From the NCBI GenBank assembly GCA_037968855.1, contig JBBKWH010000124.1:1-7286 (forward strand): a DNA stretch of 7,286 nt, read 5' to 3'. This stretch comes from JBBKWH01 sp037968855. Lineage in GTDB: Bacteria > Pseudomonadota > Gammaproteobacteria > Pseudomonadales > Moraxellaceae. A program made the position numbers and the translations under genes. Position 1 is the stretch's first letter, and the number at the start of each line of letters is the position of its first letter. The notes beneath the pieces were generated by a model. That model was not told where the DNA came from, made no database searches, and saw only the letters and a program-made list of their open reading frames with translations. Below, one piece after another: positions 6,463 to 7,286 of this stretch.

Positions 6463-6472
6463 ATGAGCTCAT
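6463..6472. promoter_or_regulatory. Candidate operator palindrome upstream of the BrnA-like gene
   Basis: ATGAGCTCAT is a perfect 10-base palindrome, flanked on both sides by CCATA (6458-6462 reads CATAG; 6475-6479 reads CCATA). It lies midway between two divergent genes. BrnA antitoxins repress their own operons by binding upstream DNA, so this is a natural candidate site; binding is inferred. Confidence 0.3.
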
Positions 6473-6489
6473 ATCCATAATGAAAAGAG

Positions 6490-6560
6490 ATGAGCAAAGA
6501 TCTGTTGATTTGCCGATCAAATCATCTGAATCAGAAAGGCAGAGCGACATGAGCAAAGAT
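6490..6560 (+). repeat. 12-base direct repeat covering two ATG codons
   Basis: ATGAGCAAAGAT occurs at 6490-6501 and again at 6549-6560, where it is the start of the BrnA-like gene. The first copy opens a 20-codon frame whose TGA stop overlaps the gene start as ATGA (6549-6552). This may be a translationally coupled leader peptide or just a short duplication; the first copy has AAAAGAG immediately before it, too close to be a good ribosome site. Confidence 0.5.
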
Positions 6561-6866
6561 TCTACTGGCAACACTACTCTGATTGATCAAACAGATTGGG
6601 CACGTGTGGCGCATCTGCGTGATGAAGACATCGCCGTTGATGCAGATAATCCGGTCACGTCGCTTGATGATTGGGACGGTGCTGTAATGAAAGTGGGTGC
6701 GCAGGTGGTTGGCACTGCGCGGACGCGTGGTCGTCAAAAAGCGCCGAAGAAATTACCCGTGACCATTCGATTGTCGCCAGAGGTGGTGGAGTATTTTAAA
6801 TCCACTGGAGATGGTTGGCAGACACGTCTGGATATGATTTTGCGTGAGTATGTGAAAGCACATTGA
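6549..6866 (+). CDS. BrnA-family antitoxin, orphan
   Basis: This 105-residue protein resembles BrnA antitoxins, which neutralise the RNase toxin BrnT and repress their operon through a C-terminal ribbon-helix-helix-type DNA-binding domain. Residues 11-48 (LIDQTDWARVAHLRDEDI, then the DDWDG acidic segment) match the toxin-contacting N-terminal part. Residues 70-104 are the hallmark: PVTIRLSPEVVEYFKSTG, GWQTRLDMILREYV. The start at 6549 has AAGG 9 bases upstream; an ATG at 6480 in frame has no ribosome site. In brnTA the toxin gene precedes the antitoxin, but here only 135 bases separate it from a divergent gene, too short for BrnT (about 90 residues), and nothing like BrnT follows. It is therefore an orphan, either a leftover or a stand-alone repressor. 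Confidence 0.75.
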   Translation: MSKDSTGNTTLIDQTDWARVAHLRDEDIAVDADNPVTSLDDWDGAVMKVGAQVVGTARTRGRQKAPKKLPVTIRLSPEVVEYFKSTGDGWQTRLDMILREYVKAH

Positions 6867-6936
6867 TAAGTCACTATTAGGTTTTTTCTTCAAAAATACC
6901 GAAGATATTTATGGCCACTACGATAAATTGATCATC

Positions 6937-7206
6937 TTACATATTATTTTGTAATCCAAGATCAATTCGGTAGAATTCGCAATCGGCTGCCTGATTTGAG
7001 CTGCAAGATTTTTTAAGGTATTTACAGTAGATGCTATGATTGTTTGAGTAGCTCCAGTTCTCACCGTGATACCGGCAAGCATAACAATTTTTTATATCAA
7101 TTTTTTTCTTCACTGCCAATTCAACCTGCTCGACAAAAATTTGCCCTTTATAATCTATATAAGCGTTTAATACCAATCCATTAAATAAACCTAACCCATA
7201 GCCCAA
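6937..7206 (-). pseudogene. Cys-rich protein gene, 5' end removed by an IS630-type element
   Basis: The frame ends with a Cys-rich C-terminus: FVEQVELAVKKKIDIKN, then CYACRYHGENW, YCKYLKKSC and CEFYR. Six Cys and a His suggest a metal-binding or disulfide-rich fold. I recall longer uncharacterised bacterial proteins ending in this same pattern. The frame has no ATG at its front, only TTG at 7206, and an upstream in-frame stop at 7234-7236. Its first residues (GYGLGLFNG) overlap the transposase 3' end in another frame and look like translated IS end. Native sequence probably begins near 7170. So the gene most likely lost its 5' part to the insertion; a short expressed protein from an internal start cannot be excluded. 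Confidence 0.6.
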
Positions 7207-7286
7207 TCCCGAGTCCCAATTGACTTGATCAGATCAGGCTGCTCGGCAAAGCAACACCACGCATGGCAAATAGCTTCAATGATTTG
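7170..7286 (-). mobile_element. IS630-type insertion sequence, 3' end only
   Basis: The C-terminus of an IS630-type transposase enters from the right edge and stops at 7191. The element end should lie 15-25 bases beyond, probably at one of the TA dinucleotides near 7168-7172, since IS630 elements insert at TA. The candidate inverted-repeat tip read inward is TACCAATCCATTAAAT. The other end is outside the window, so this boundary is an estimate. Confidence 0.5.
7191..7286 (-). CDS. IS630-family transposase, C-terminal fragment (5' partial)
   Basis: Reading the minus strand from the window edge gives 31 in-frame residues before a TAG stop. They include AICHAWCCFAEQPDLIKSIG and TRDWA, fitting the AWxxxxxxPxxIxSIGxRxW ending shared by many IS630 transposases. 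The N-terminal helix-turn-helix and DDE catalytic part lie beyond the window. Assignment rests on this short motif alone. The gene overlaps, in a different frame, the front of the Cys-rich pseudogene frame. Confidence 0.65.
   Translation of the reverse strand, partial: QIIEAICHAWCCFAEQPDLIKSIGTRDWAMG

Larger units (their letters stand above)
6021..7286. mobile_element. Distal end of a probable tRNA-Ser-integrated genomic island
   Basis: Integration at a tRNA 3' end restores a full tRNA at one junction and leaves a 3' fragment followed by the old downstream sequence at the other. Here the fragment faces its terminator on the left, so the element should extend rightward, with an intact tRNA-Ser, and usually the integrase gene, at its far end outside the window. 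Contents seen here fit an island: an orphan antitoxin, small unknown genes, an insertion sequence and a broken gene. No integrase is visible, so the extent and type of element (phage, ICE or other) are unknown. Confidence 0.55.

Noticed and set aside
1..7286. CRISPR array, rRNA, complete tRNA, integrase
   Set aside because: No regularly spaced repeats, no rRNA motifs, only a 23-base tRNA 3' fragment, and no recombinase signature were seen on either strand.

Overview
This window looks like a gammaproteobacterial chromosome segment that runs into the far end of an integrated accessory element. The lineage call rests on an E. coli-like 2,4-dienoyl-CoA reductase, a FadL-type outer-membrane porin with a canonical signal peptide and a C-terminal Phe, and a tRNA-Ser remnant close to gammaproteobacterial tRNA-Ser(UGA). 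Genus cannot be read with confidence; a Moraxellaceae/Pseudomonadales-type host is a guess.

Positions 114-3889 form a divergent fatty-acid module. fadL (minus strand) would import long-chain fatty acids or related hydrophobic compounds. fadH (plus strand) removes the 4,5-double bond problem in beta-oxidation of unsaturated acyl-CoAs. The 374-base gap between them carries two clean inverted repeats near fadH (1678-1691 and 1739-1760), which are candidate operators for a shared regulator, and a perfect 14-base tandem duplication in the fadL leader. fadH ends in a good intrinsic terminator.

Positions 4069-5712 hold a small, highly charged, probably helical protein of unknown function (plus strand). 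Convergent to it is a stand-alone protein with the nuclease domain of type I restriction HsdR subunits but no helicase or translocase part (minus strand). The gap between them holds three inverted repeats, one of them a hairpin of about 19 pairs.

Positions 5713-6043 contain no convincing gene. They hold the last 23 bases of a tRNA-Ser gene on the minus strand (T-loop, 3' T-stem, 3' acceptor strand, G73 and CCA), followed in the tRNA direction by a strong intrinsic terminator. No 5' part of the tRNA is present. This is the pattern left at the distal junction of an element integrated at a tRNA 3' end. By this reading the chromosome lies to the left and the island to the right, continuing past the window.

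Positions 6044-7286 are the presumed island end. They carry a small zinc-ribbon-like protein (minus), an orphan BrnA-type antitoxin (plus) divergent from it, the 3' part of a Cys-rich protein gene (minus), and the C-terminus of an IS630-type transposase (minus) at the right edge. The IS630 copy appears to have cut the Cys-rich gene. No integrase, BrnT toxin, CRISPR array or complete RNA gene is visible.
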